Shown one piece after another: positions 16,285-24,630 of a DNA stretch of 64,000 nucleotides (position 1 is the first letter of the stretch; every line of letters starts with the position of its first letter). The stretch lies in assembly GCF_014699005.1 (NCBI RefSeq), contig NZ_JACWZY010000020.1, positions 1 to 64,000 of the forward strand. The letters are read 5' to 3'. Below the pieces are notes generated by a model. It searched no databases, was not told where the DNA came from, and saw only the letters and a program-made list of their open reading frames with translations. Origin of the DNA: Spirosoma profusum. GTDB taxonomy: Bacteria > Bacteroidota > Bacteroidia > Cytophagales > Spirosomataceae. The translations under genes were made by a program, and so were the position numbers.

Positions 16285-16743
16285 ATGGAAGGTTTCACCG
16301 ACGACCTGATGATTCCAGCAGAAACAAAGATTTACTATTCAAAAGGGAAAAACCTGTTTAAACTAGTCGCTAGCGCAGTTTTTCTGTTCAGTGGAATTAT
16401 CATTTTGATGCAAAAAGATTATTTATTGAGCGCCATATTTCTGGCAGCAGGTGGGTTCCTCATTTATTTAAGTTTGAAACGAGTAGCCAACCAGAGAGCA
16501 CAGATTATTCTCAATGCTAAAGGAATATGGACGGTATCCGCCCAATTCAACGCCTGGCGTGATATATCTCATGAAAACGTTTACCAGGAGGGTAAACTCA
16601 GTAATTACCGGAAATACTTGTATTATGAATACCCTCCCCACAAACAGGAAAATTTGTCGATTGACGATTATAACATTGACCAGGCGGAACTCAAGCGCTT
16701 ACTGCATATATACCGGGGGCGAAGCATGAACGAACAGACGTAG
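16285..16743 (+). CDS. Hypothetical two-helix membrane protein
   Basis: Protein of 152 residues with no recognised domain. Two hydrophobic segments, roughly residues 28-46 and 48-65, are joined by a short LMQKD turn. A soluble region follows (VANQRAQIILNAKGIWTV..). Bacterial PH-like membrane proteins have this plan (hairpin plus beta-rich tail), so it may be one; this is a weak inference. The ATG at 16285 is preferred to TTG 16258. The gap before it (16104-16284) shows nothing recognisable. Confidence 0.65.
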   Translation: MEGFTDDLMIPAETKIYYSKGKNLFKLVASAVFLFSGIIILMQKDYLLSAIFLAAGGFLIYLSLKRVANQRAQIILNAKGIWTVSAQFNAWRDISHENVYQEGKLSNYRKYLYYEYPPHKQENLSIDDYNIDQAELKRLLHIYRGRSMNEQT

Positions 16744-16834
16744 CGCTACTTTGCTACGATGTTTGTAAAGAATACTAAACAAAAGCTACATGAATAGTAA
16801 ACCTGGAAGTTTCAAAACACGAACCACGGTGACG

Positions 16835-17524
16835 ATGAAATCAATACGTTACGTACTATTGACAATTGGTTGTTTATTGATTACTAAGCAGTCTTGGGCA
16901 GAAAGCCTGTTTTTTTTACGAATTGCGGATATTGGTCGTTATACAGTTACCATCGGGGAGCAAAGTTTAACCCTTTCGACACACCGATACCGGTTTTTCG
17001 AATTACCAGCCGGACAGGCGCGCATAACTATTGCGCAAAACAATATAGCCGTTTATCAGGGCTGGGTAGATCTGCATGCAGATAGTCGCATAATGGCTGA
17101 GTTTAGTGCTCGACAAGGGCTTCGCATTTTAGGTTCTTCCCCTATTTCTGTCGATGATCAGCTCTGGAATGGCGGCCAATCGAGGAGCAGTTCGCAAGGT
17201 TTTCCCCAACAGCCGGGTCGTTATGATAACTTATCAATGGCAATGACCGCCCAAGCTTTTGATCGAATTCGGGAAGCCATAAGTAAACAAACTTTCGATA
17301 ACGACAAGTATGAGTTATTCAATACCCTACTTACGAATCAGTCGATTGCCTCAGCTCAACTGGCTGAATTACTAAAGCTATTTGATTTTGATAAAAAGCG
17401 TCTGGAGGCCGCTAAAAAGGTATATCAGCAGATAGTGGACCGGGAGAACATTTATAAAGTCTTTGATAGCTTTACGTTTAACACTAGCGTTAACGAGCTA
17501 AAGGCCTTTATATCAAAAAACTAG
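16835..17524 (+). CDS. Secreted DUF4476 protein
   Basis: Protein of 229 residues with a signal peptide (start at 16835, cleaved near QSWA). Residues 25-105 form a beta-rich domain (FLRIADIGRYTVTIG..). A short low-complexity linker leads to a helical DUF4476 domain (about 135-229) with MTAQAFDRIREAISKQTFD, NQSIASAQLAELLKLFDFD and the FTFNTSVNELKAF ending. DUF4476 is frequent in Bacteroidota exported proteins and has no known function. It converges with the YyaL-like gene. Confidence 0.8.
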   Translation: MKSIRYVLLTIGCLLITKQSWAESLFFLRIADIGRYTVTIGEQSLTLSTHRYRFFELPAGQARITIAQNNIAVYQGWVDLHADSRIMAEFSARQGLRILGSSPISVDDQLWNGGQSRSSSQGFPQQPGRYDNLSMAMTAQAFDRIREAISKQTFDNDKYELFNTLLTNQSIASAQLAELLKLFDFDKKRLEAAKKVYQQIVDRENIYKVFDSFTFNTSVNELKAFISKN

Positions 17525-17537
17525 TATCTTAATTTCA

Positions 17538-19604
17538 TTAGGAGTGCTTTACATTTCTCAGCAACTTCCAGGTCTCCTCTACGCTTGTTACCGGCAGTTG
17601 GCATGCGCGGTTATAGCATACATAGATCGCTGTTTGTCCATTAATAGGCCCGCGTTGTTGAAGAAGCGGAAAATCGCTTTTGTCGGTAGTTCCACAGAGG
17701 ACTTTGTTGGGGTAATAATCGGCGTCTAATTCGGCTCGGAATTGGTCGGCTTCTGGACCTGCTATCGCGATTTCGGCAGTTGGGCGGACACGTAGCGCAA
17801 ATTGAGCGGCCCAGTTGGTCAGGTAATCGGCATTTTGCTGAACCAATGGTTGAATTCGACCCAGCATCTGATCGGCCCGCTCGGCGTAAGATGGTCGCTC
17901 CAGCAACAAACTCAACGTGTAGAGATTTTCGGCCATCATCGAATTTGAGGACGGTATTACGTTGTCAAACAGTTCTTTACGCCGGGCTATAAGTTCTTCG
18001 CCGTTTTTATCGGTGAAGAAAAACATCGGGTCAGTATCACCATTACCATCACGAGTATCGGAGAAATTAGCCAGAACGTACTGCGTCAACTGGTCGGCTT
18101 CGGTGAGCCAGCTTTCGGTGAATGTCGCCTGATAAAGTGCTACAAGTCCGTCGATAACAGCGGCATAATCTTCCAGAAAACCCGCCTGCCGCGCCCGTCC
18201 CAACTTATACATATGCCACAGTCGACCATTACGGCTATCGCGCATTTTTTTCACCAGAAAAAACGCCAGACGTAGCGCCAGGGTCAAAAACTCTGGTTCG
18301 TTAAAAGCACGATAAGCCGTTACCAAACCTTTCAGCATCAGCCCATTCCAGGAGCAAAGAATTTTATCATCCAGCCCCGGACGGATGCGTTCATTACGTA
18401 CACGTAGCAGTCGTAGGTGTGTAGCATCGAGTCGTACATTCAGCTCATCCATCGACCAGCCGATACGTTCGGCAAACGCTTCATCGGTTTCTGTTCGGTG
18501 AAGAATGTTACGACTGTGTTCCCAGTTTCCTTCTTCGGATATATGATACAGATTAGCAAACCAGTCGAAGTCATCGCCCAAAATTTCGCGTAGTTCTGGT
18601 GTTGTGAACGTATAGAATTTCCCTTCAACCCCCTCGCTGTCAGCATCCAGCGCCGAGTAAAATCCACCTTCTGGGCTGAGCAATTCACGCTGTGCAAAGC
18701 CAATTGTCTGATAAACGACGTGTTTATAAAGCGGGCTTTTCGTTAAACTATACGCTTCTGCGTACAGTGTCAATAACTGCCCATTGTCATATAGCATTTT
18801 CTCAAAATGCGGGGCAAACCAGTCTACATCGGTCGAATATCGGGCAAAGCCACCGCCGAGCTGGTCATAAATTCCGCCCAGCGCCATTCTATCCAGTGTC
18901 AGTTTTACTTGGTGAAACGCCCGCTCCGACGTAGCAGACTCTTCCCCCATCACTGCGTGGTAACGTAGCAGAAACCGCCAGACACTCGGCATCGGAAACT
19001 TCGGCGACCGGTGCATACCACCTTTCTCGCTATCCGTTTTTACAGCAACCTTACGATACAAACCGTCGAGCACATCAGGCACAAATAATGGATTATTTTG
19101 AGTGAGACCGTAGCGTTCCGAATCGCTGAGGTTCAGTTCCGTTGCAAATCCCTCTGCGGAATTCGCCAGATCTTCACGATGTTCGTCAAACGCGTTTCGG
19201 ATACTGTCGAGCAAATTGACCCAGTTTCGTTTGGGGAGATACGTAACGCCATAAAACGGTTTGGCATTGGGCATCAGAAATACGTTGAGCGGCCAGCCTC
19301 CCTGCACGCCCATCGCCTGCACAGCATCCATATAGATCGCGTCGACATCCGGGCGTTCTTCCCGGTCCACTTTAATGCACACAAAATGCGTGTTCATCAC
19401 CTGTGCTACGTCGTCTTTTTCGAACGATTCATGTTCCATGACGTGGCACCAGTGGCAGGCCGAATAGCCTATACTTACCAGAATCGGCTTATCTTCATCG
19501 ATAGCCCGATTTAATGCTTCCTCGCCCCACGCATACCAGTCAACAGGGTTGTTAGCGTGCTGAAGCAAATAAGGGCTGGTTTCGTATTGCAGTTGATTGG
19601 GCAT
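17538..19604 (-). CDS. YyaL/DUF255 thioredoxin-like and six-hairpin protein
   Basis: Cytosolic protein of 688 residues. The N-terminal thioredoxin-like DUF255 domain (about 1-165) has [21 protein letters not shown] and [18 protein letters not shown], with a CHWC redox-type motif. The rest is an (alpha/alpha)6 barrel like N-acylglucosamine 2-epimerases, with [38 protein letters not shown] and [10 protein letters not shown]. The family (spermatogenesis-associated protein 20 in animals) has no settled reaction. The start at 19604 matches the family N-terminus; a 14-codon extension lies within a palindrome. Confidence 0.92.
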   Translation of the reverse strand: MPNQLQYETSPYLLQHANNPVDWYAWGEEALNRAIDEDKPILVSIGYSACHWCHVMEHESFEKDDVAQVMNTHFVCIKVDREERPDVDAIYMDAVQAMGVQGGWPLNVFLMPNAKPFYGVTYLPKRNWVNLLDSIRNAFDEHREDLANSAEGFATELNLSDSERYGLTQNNPLFVPDVLDGLYRKVAVKTDSEKGGMHRSPKFPMPSVWRFLLRYHAVMGEESATSERAFHQVKLTLDRMALGGIYDQLGGGFARYSTDVDWFAPHFEKMLYDNGQLLTLYAEAYSLTKSPLYKHVVYQTIGFAQRELLSPEGGFYSALDADSEGVEGKFYTFTTPELREILGDDFDWFANLYHISEEGNWEHSRNILHRTETDEAFAERIGWSMDELNVRLDATHLRLLRVRNERIRPGLDDKILCSWNGLMLKGLVTAYRAFNEPEFLTLALRLAFFLVKKMRDSRNGRLWHMYKLGRARQAGFLEDYAAVIDGLVALYQATFTESWLTEADQLTQYVLANFSDTRDGNGDTDPMFFFTDKNGEELIARRKELFDNVIPSSNSMMAENLYTLSLLLERPSYAERADQMLGRIQPLVQQNADYLTNWAAQFALRVRPTAEIAIAGPEADQFRAELDADYYPNKVLCGTTDKSDFPLLQQRGPINGQTAIYVCYNRACQLPVTSVEETWKLLRNVKHS

Positions 19605-19619
19605 ACTTGAAGAGAGGTT

Positions 19620-19712
19620 GTTACGCAGAGATGCGCGGAGCAACACAGTGACTCACAGAGAAAAATAAAACTTCTATGAATCTCTGTGTTGCTCCGCGCA
19701 TCTCTGCGTAAC
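19620..19712. repeat. 29-bp perfect inverted repeat
   Basis: Arms 19620-19648 and 19684-19712 are exact reverse complements around a 35-nt AT-rich centre. The arms have a loose 10-nt rhythm (ATCTCTGTG, TTGCTCCGCG, CATCTCTGCG). It fills the 113-bp space between the YyaL gene and the upstream T9SS protein gene. Confidence 0.9.
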
Positions 19713-19717
19713 ATGCC

Positions 19718-21361
19718 TCATTTAATACTTATTTTCTTCGTCTGACTTCCGGTTTCGTTCTGGATACGTAGCAGATACATTCCGGCAGGTAAATGTGCTA
19801 CGTTTACCTGTTCCTGAACGCTCTTAACTATCTTTTTAACGACGATTTGACCGGTTGTGTTTAGTAAAACAAGTTCGGTAGGTACAGTGGGCACTTTCCC
19901 TAACGATACGTTCAGTTCAGTTTGGGCTGGGTTTGGAAATACCGATACGATCGACAACAGAGGCTCATTCGCGGTGACGGTCCCCATATCGAAACGACAC
20001 AGATATACTTCCCGCCCCGTCAACTCAATGCTACGTTGCCACGATTTATAACGTACCGTCAGCGTGGTTTTCTGCGCGTCGGCTGCGTACGGATTCTGTG
20101 CAGCAATCAGAATTTGATTGCCCTTTGCAACACCGCGCCACACTGGTAACTGCTTGTCCATGAGATCACGGGCGGGTGTTTCAATGACCAGTTCGTACGT
20201 CCCCTGGAACATATCCGCAAAGCGTGACAGGCGATAAAGGCCGTGCGTGAAATGTTCGTAAGCGGCATACGTATCGGTACGAGTGGGCGTGAGCGTCGGA
20301 TTTTCCCAGAGCCATAGGCCCGCAGCCCCCGAAAAAAACGGGAAAATAGCCGTGGCTTCGGCCATAAACGGCTGAATGAAATTCGGATAACTACTCGAAC
20401 TGTCATGATAGCGCAACCAAACCCAGGGCACCACTGGCTTGTTGCTCCACGCCCGGTTTACCTCAACCTGAAAAAGAAGATAAGCCAGATAGTCCTGCGC
20501 CAGTGGATTTGGGTAGTCGTAATAAAAATAGGACGAAGGCGAAAGGGCATCGAGCTGGTCGTAATACGGTCCGCCAATGCTACGTCCGGTTGAGTCCTGC
20601 ACCATGTAGTTGGTCAGGCTCAGGTTGGTTTTCCAGTTCTCCCAGGTAAAGGTTGGTACGTTCAGATACGTATTGAGCACGGGCGTATCAGCATAACTGC
20701 TAACACTTACGCCAGTCAGGTCGGCTCGTTGACGAACGTAGCGCATCCCATCGGCGTAGAGGTTGCGCATGGCTTTTTTATAAGCTGCTATAAAATCAGC
20801 ATCCGTCAAATTCCGATACGTAGCAGGAACGCGACTATCCTGTTTGAGCCGGAGAATACGCGTATCCGTTTCCAGAAATCGCTCGATATCCAGTGCAAAT
20901 CGACCAACCGGCATTACGTACTGACCATTTGCATTCTTCTGGCCGCCAGAAAGTTCTGATAAAAATTTATCCCATTTAGCACGATAGACCGTCAAATCAT
21001 TCCCCCAGGGGCTTTCAATGGTTTCCCAGGGCTGATTTAATCCCGTAGCAAAGCCATAATAGACAACAGCCCGTTGGGTCGGTTTTACCAGCGAGCCATA
21101 TTCGTTAGGCTGTACATCCGTTAAATGACTGAATCCGTGACGTAACGGGCTGGCTTGCGTATCCGTAAAACGGGGGCCTCCATAAATGACTGGAAACGGT
21201 AGGGTGAAGTCAGGAAATTTGTTCCACTCAATCTGATTCGGCTGACTAACGGGCGTAAACGTAAGCCGGTCGGCGCATTGTTGCTGGGCCATCGTCATCG
21301 GGCAAATCGCCAGCCAAAAACCGAGCAGATACGTAGTAAAAAAGCCGAAAGAAAGACGCAT
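19718..21361 (-). CDS. T9SS-exported protein, glycoside-hydrolase-like
   Basis: Protein of 547 residues. The start at 21361 gives MRLSFGFFTTYLLGFWLA and cleavage near MAQQQ; ATG 21379 is also open. The main body (30-430) looks like a (beta/alpha) barrel hydrolase or hyaluronidase-like domain, with VYYGFATGLNQPWETIESPWGND, MPVGRFALDIERF, and WVWLRYHDSSSSYP. A beta domain follows. The C-terminus is a type A T9SS sorting domain: VFPNPAQTELNVSLG, LLNTTGQIV, LPAGMYLLRIQNETGSQTKKISIK-like. T9SS cargo ends up secreted or anchored on the surface. The substrate is not identifiable. Confidence 0.8.
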   Translation of the reverse strand: MRLSFGFFTTYLLGFWLAICPMTMAQQQCADRLTFTPVSQPNQIEWNKFPDFTLPFPVIYGGPRFTDTQASPLRHGFSHLTDVQPNEYGSLVKPTQRAVVYYGFATGLNQPWETIESPWGNDLTVYRAKWDKFLSELSGGQKNANGQYVMPVGRFALDIERFLETDTRILRLKQDSRVPATYRNLTDADFIAAYKKAMRNLYADGMRYVRQRADLTGVSVSSYADTPVLNTYLNVPTFTWENWKTNLSLTNYMVQDSTGRSIGGPYYDQLDALSPSSYFYYDYPNPLAQDYLAYLLFQVEVNRAWSNKPVVPWVWLRYHDSSSSYPNFIQPFMAEATAIFPFFSGAAGLWLWENPTLTPTRTDTYAAYEHFTHGLYRLSRFADMFQGTYELVIETPARDLMDKQLPVWRGVAKGNQILIAAQNPYAADAQKTTLTVRYKSWQRSIELTGREVYLCRFDMGTVTANEPLLSIVSVFPNPAQTELNVSLGKVPTVPTELVLLNTTGQIVVKKIVKSVQEQVNVAHLPAGMYLLRIQNETGSQTKKISIK

Positions 21362-21477
21362 GGCTTGAAGTTTCGCCAAAAGTACAGAATTTTAGGGGTG
21401 TAAATCGTTTAGTAGAAAACGCACGTTACGAATAAATCTGCCCCTTCGGTTGATTAAACCGTCTAAATCAATTCGTT

Positions 21478-21936
21478 ATGAATACGTTCCGATTGCTGTT
21501 TGCGCTTGCAATTTTCGCTCTAACCCTGGCTGGTTGTAAAAAAGATGATGGCACTACGCCTGGCGGTACTACCAATTCACAAACCGAACTGCTGGTAGCG
21601 AACAACTGGCGCATGAAGCGGGTATCTGACGTAGCAAATCAGGAAATAAACCGAAATCGGCTGAATCTCACTACACAGGTCATTTATGATCTGGATATGC
21701 AGTTTCGGAATAACGGTACGGTTCGCGCGCTTGACCCCAAACAAAGTGGTACGGTTGTGAATGGCGGCTCGTGGAAATTAACTACTGATAATCAGTCTAT
21801 TGACGTAGACGTACAGGGTTTTAAAGGAATTTTTCCGATTATTCAACTCACGCGCAATAAGCTCGTTCTGCGTCAGCGGGCGCCCGTCGATGGAAAAGAT
21901 GCCGACATCAATCTGGAATTCGACCCGTCATTATAA
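21478..21936 (+). CDS. Small lipoprotein, lipocalin-like
   Basis: Lipoprotein of 152 residues. The signal ends in a lipobox LAGC at about residue 19, followed by KKDDGTTPGG. The rest is a predicted small beta-barrel: NNWRMKRVSD, MQFRNNGTVRALDP, SWKLTTDNQSIDVDVQG and LVLRQR, as in Bacteroidota lipocalin-like DUFs. Its stop codon lies inside the left arm of the following inverted repeat. Confidence 0.75.
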   Translation: MNTFRLLFALAIFALTLAGCKKDDGTTPGGTTNSQTELLVANNWRMKRVSDVANQEINRNRLNLTTQVIYDLDMQFRNNGTVRALDPKQSGTVVNGGSWKLTTDNQSIDVDVQGFKGIFPIIQLTRNKLVLRQRAPVDGKDADINLEFDPSL

Positions 21937-22006
21937 AGAGCGAAAGCGTGAATGAGTGAAAGAGTGATGTATCTTGCGCAACCACTCATTCACGCTTTCG
22001 CTCTTT
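21935..22006. repeat. 24-bp perfect inverted repeat built of 8-mers
   Basis: Left arm 21935-21958 and right arm 21983-22006 are exact complements. The left side reads AAAGAGCG, AAAGCGTG, AATGAGTG, AAAGAGTG, an exact 8-nt period to 21966. It starts inside the lipoprotein stop codon and ends 12 bp before the transporter ATG, so any hairpin would also sit in the transporter leader. Confidence 0.88.
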
Positions 22007-22018
22007 CACGCTTTAAGA

Positions 22019-23332
22019 ATGAAAAATATCCCCCGTATCTTGACTGCCTGGACTTTTTACGACTGGGCCAATTCGGTTCATTCGCTCGTCATTGTATCGA
22101 GTATCTTTCCGGTTTATTTCTCGGCTACTGCCTTAAATGAAGCTGGTGGACCCATCATCAATTTTCTGGGCATTTCCATCAAAAACTCCGTTCTGTTTTC
22201 GTACACGATTTCATTCGCTTTTCTGTTTACTGCCCTGTTGTCGCCCATCTGTACCGCCGTTGCTGACTACAGTGGACGTAAGAAGGCGTTCATGAAAGTG
22301 TTCTGCTATACAGGTGCTGTGAGTTGCAGTTTGCTGTATTTTTTTGTGCAGGAAACCACTACGTTTGCTGTCATCTGCTTCTGGCTCAGCCTGATTGGCT
22401 GGAGCGGCAGTATCGTATTCTATAATTCCTACCTTCCCGATATTGCCACTGAAGACCAGTACGACCGAGTGAGTGCGCGCGGTTTCTCGATGGGTTACCT
22501 GGGCAGCGTTCTGCTGATGATTTTAAATCTAGTGGTAATTTTAAAACGCGAGTGGTTCGGCAATATCTCCGAAAGTATGGCTTCACGGCTCGCCTTCCTG
22601 ACAGTTGGACTCTGGTGGATTGGCTTTGCACAGATACCCTTCAACCGACTGCCCGACGGCACCAAAAAGGGAGCCGGAAAAACAGGAAACTACCTTCTGA
22701 ATGGGTTTAAAGAACTTCGTAACGTTTGGGCCAAATTGCAGGAGCGCCCACTAGCGAAACGATTTCTGGTTTCGTTCTTCGTGTATAACATGGCCGTTCA
22801 AACCGTGATGTACGTAGCAACCATATTCGGAAGTGATGAGTTGAAGTTACCCGGTCAAAGCCTGATTATCACTATTTTATTGATACAATTGGTAGCCATT
22901 CCAGGTGCTTATGGCTTTTCACGCCTGTCGGAACGTATCGGCAATACGTATGCCCTCATGACGGCCGTTTTCATCTGGATAGGTGTTTGTGCCTGTGCGT
23001 ACTACGTTCAGACTGAGATGCAGTTTTTTATTCTGGCATCTGTAGTTGGACTAGTTATGGGGGGGATTCAGTCGCTCTCGCGCTCTACGTACTCAAAACT
23101 CATTCCCGCCACAACCGAAACGGCTTCGTATTTCAGCTTTTACGACGTAACAGAAAAAACGTCGATTGTTTTTGGTACGTTGGTCTACGGACTCATCGAG
23201 CAGATAACGGGCAGTATGCGGAATTCGGTGCTGGCTTTACTGGTATTTTTTGTGCTTGGCTTTCTGCTGCTTTGGCGCATTCCTTCGCAAAAAATCTATC
23301 ACACCCGTTTGGAAACAGAGGAAGTTTCGTAA
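22019..23332 (+). CDS. MFS transporter, UMF1/Atg22-like
   Basis: Inner-membrane carrier of 437 residues with about 12 hydrophobic segments. The N-terminus ILTAWTFYDWANSVHSLVI is typical of the UMF1 family (Atg22-like, PF11700). The loop DYSGRKKAFMK between helices 2 and 3 is the MFS signature. GGIQSLSRSTYSKLIP and YFSFYDVTEKTSIVFGTL mark the second half. Atg22-type carriers export amino acids in yeast; the bacterial substrate is unknown. The start at 22019 follows the palindrome and is preferred to 21974, which lies within it. Confidence 0.88.
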   Translation: MKNIPRILTAWTFYDWANSVHSLVIVSSIFPVYFSATALNEAGGPIINFLGISIKNSVLFSYTISFAFLFTALLSPICTAVADYSGRKKAFMKVFCYTGAVSCSLLYFFVQETTTFAVICFWLSLIGWSGSIVFYNSYLPDIATEDQYDRVSARGFSMGYLGSVLLMILNLVVILKREWFGNISESMASRLAFLTVGLWWIGFAQIPFNRLPDGTKKGAGKTGNYLLNGFKELRNVWAKLQERPLAKRFLVSFFVYNMAVQTVMYVATIFGSDELKLPGQSLIITILLIQLVAIPGAYGFSRLSERIGNTYALMTAVFIWIGVCACAYYVQTEMQFFILASVVGLVMGGIQSLSRSTYSKLIPATTETASYFSFYDVTEKTSIVFGTLVYGLIEQITGSMRNSVLALLVFFVLGFLLLWRIPSQKIYHTRLETEEVS

Positions 23333-23342
23333 GTTTGCGAGC

Positions 23343-23420
23343 GATATATGAAATATGATGTAGGGTATATGATGTATATATTCTACCTCTAAATACACCA
23401 TATATCCTACATCATACATC
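23343..23420. repeat. Heptamer palindrome between the MFS gene and tRNA-Val
   Basis: Left: ATATATG, AAATATG, ATGTAGG, GTATATG, ATGTATA. Right: CCATATA, TCCTACA, TCATACA. The arms are imperfect reverse complements. The unit words (ATGTAGG, ATGTATG) are the same as at 5830-5915. It lies directly before the tRNA gene. Confidence 0.75.
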
Positions 23421-23425
23421 AATAA

Positions 23426-23503
23426 AGGAGGTTAGCTCAGTTGGTTCAGAGCGCTGCTTTGACAGAGCAGAGGTCAGCGGTTCGAGCCCGCTACTTCCTA
23501 CCA
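23426..23503 (+). tRNA. tRNA-Val (GAC)
   Basis: Acceptor stem AGGAGGT pairs with ACTTCCT (one G-T). The D arm TAGCTCAGTTGGTTC is canonical. The anticodon stem CTGCT/AGCAG closes the loop TTGACAG with anticodon GAC. The T arm is AGCGGTTCGAGCCCGCT. Discriminator A is at 23500 and CCA is encoded (23501-23503). The last bases, CTACCA, are also the first bases of a direct repeat copied at 27545. Confidence 0.95.
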
Positions 23504-23870
23504 AAGAGGACTGGTTACCAATTCATGTAACCAGTCCTTCTTTTTTGGCATTGGTAGGCACTCACTTACTGGATTATTGAGAAAGGTAAACGGCGACCTG
23601 TGGTGTTAAGAGGTGGAGCGATTGCTTCCTGTTTCTTTGCGCTTGCTTGATCATTGATAAAAGGCAGGTTAATAACTACCCAGTTTCAGTTTGCTCCCCA
23701 TTCCCAAAATCAGTCTGCCTGTTGGTGTATACATCACCCGCAATGCCTGCCCCTGATAGCTCGCGGGCAAGTTTACCCCGTGATTCAACGTCACTACGTC
23801 ACTGCTCACCGGTACCCGTCCACACGACCACACACTGCCATCACTCCAATCGCCCGCCTTTGGGGTAAAC
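23496..23870. repeat. Left copy of a ~0.37-kb direct repeat
   Basis: Runs from the CTACCA end of tRNA-Val through the terminator, a shared non-coding stretch (GGCATTGGTAGGCACTCACT...) and about 195 bp coding a C-terminal module. The matching copy is 27545-27915. Most of it is identical; a short centre (about 23607-23650) differs. The two copies are 4.05 kb apart and enclose the sialate-O-acetylesterase-like gene. Confidence 0.9.
23506..23546 (+). terminator. Terminator after tRNA-Val
   Basis: Stem GGACTGGTTAC (23508-23518) / GTAACCAGTCC (23527-23537) with loop CAATTCAT, then TTCTTTTTT. A strong rho-independent terminator starting three bases after the encoded CCA. An identical copy lies at 27553-27593. 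Confidence 0.9.
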
Positions 23871-23896
23871 ATACTCCCGTAGCCGCCTGGATTCAC
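23669..23896 (-). pseudogene. C-terminal fragment of a paralogue of the 1578-residue protein
   Basis: About 60 codons are nearly the same as the last residues of the large protein ending at 27712: KAGDWSDGSVWSCGRVPV through GRLILGMGSKLKLGSY. Within this module the three base differences I could find (TGT/TGC, GGA/GGG, GCG/GCA) are all synonymous. Upstream of it the frame continues only into unrelated sequence (..RAYVVNPGGYGSMFTP) and then a stop, so the body of the gene is gone. A GTG at 23896 could start a tiny protein, but there is no signal peptide. Confidence 0.7.
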
Positions 23897-23958
23897 TACG
23901 TAGGCTCTATCACTGCTTTTAGTGCATAGATTCTCTTTAATCCTTCCACCAGTTTGTT
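23896..23958 (-). pseudogene. Gene-end remnant, coiled-coil type
   Basis: Minus-strand frame NKLVEGLKRIYALKAVIEPT then TAG. It is homologous to the remnant at 27453-27545 (NKLVEGLTKIYELKAVIEP). Only this C-terminal piece of some unrecognised protein remains, abutting the paralogue fragment. Confidence 0.5.
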
Positions 23959-23974
23959 TGTGTTTTACCAGTTA

Positions 23975-24630
23975 GGGTCGCTAAGGATGGCTGTCTACAC
24001 ATTTTTGTGGCCAGTCTTTCTTTTTGCCCTCAAAATAAGTAGTACCAGTTTCTCTTCAGGAGGGATATAACCAGTTATAGATTGCCAAAATGGGGCACAT
24101 TGGTTTTCTGATCTTCTCTCATCAGCAAAGATTTATGATTATAAACCTGACTTTAGCCTGGGCTGCATAAAGTTAAAGTCAAGTTAAGAAGCAGTACCTT
24201 TGTGGTTAACTGTATTTTAAAAAGCAGTATTTTTCCCATTGGTAATCCTGAGACATGGTGTTTTCAACCCCTAAACCACAATTCCCAACCTGAGGGCCGG
24301 AGTAATCAACAGTAATAGTTAAAGCTATCAGAGGATCGCTGTAAAATCTTGGTAATGAACAAGCTTGCATCACCACATAGGCCAAAATTTTGGCGTCCAT
24401 TGCTAATTCCTACAGCTTGCTTATCAACCCGTTGTTTTCGACTTCAATTAGGTTGCTTACAGGCTAAAGGTAATACCCCTGCTGATTGAGGTCAGGAAGG
24501 ACCTGAATACGGTTACAGGTGTATCGCCAATTTTCTTAGCGCAACCAACCATTTATAGTCGTAGAAGCAGATCTCTGTACTTAACTGGATTTGTCGTCCG
24601 ATTGACAACTGAAATAATTTTAGAGAGTTC
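23975..24630. other. Gap with no supported gene
   Basis: About 650 bp of AT-richer sequence between the repeat remnants and the next gene. One minus-strand frame of 64 codons (24206-24400) has no recognisable signal, domain or homologous remnant. A TACCTTTG word (24195-24202) fits the Bacteroidota -7 consensus TAnnTTTG, but no TTG is well placed upstream and no gene follows closely. Confidence 0.5.

Noticed and set aside
24195..24202. TACCTTTG as a promoter for the esterase gene
   Set aside because: It is more than 400 bp upstream, with no TTG at the right spacing.
24206..24400. 64-codon minus-strand frame in the 24-kb gap
   Set aside because: No signal peptide, no motif, no matching remnant; could be chance in AT-rich DNA.
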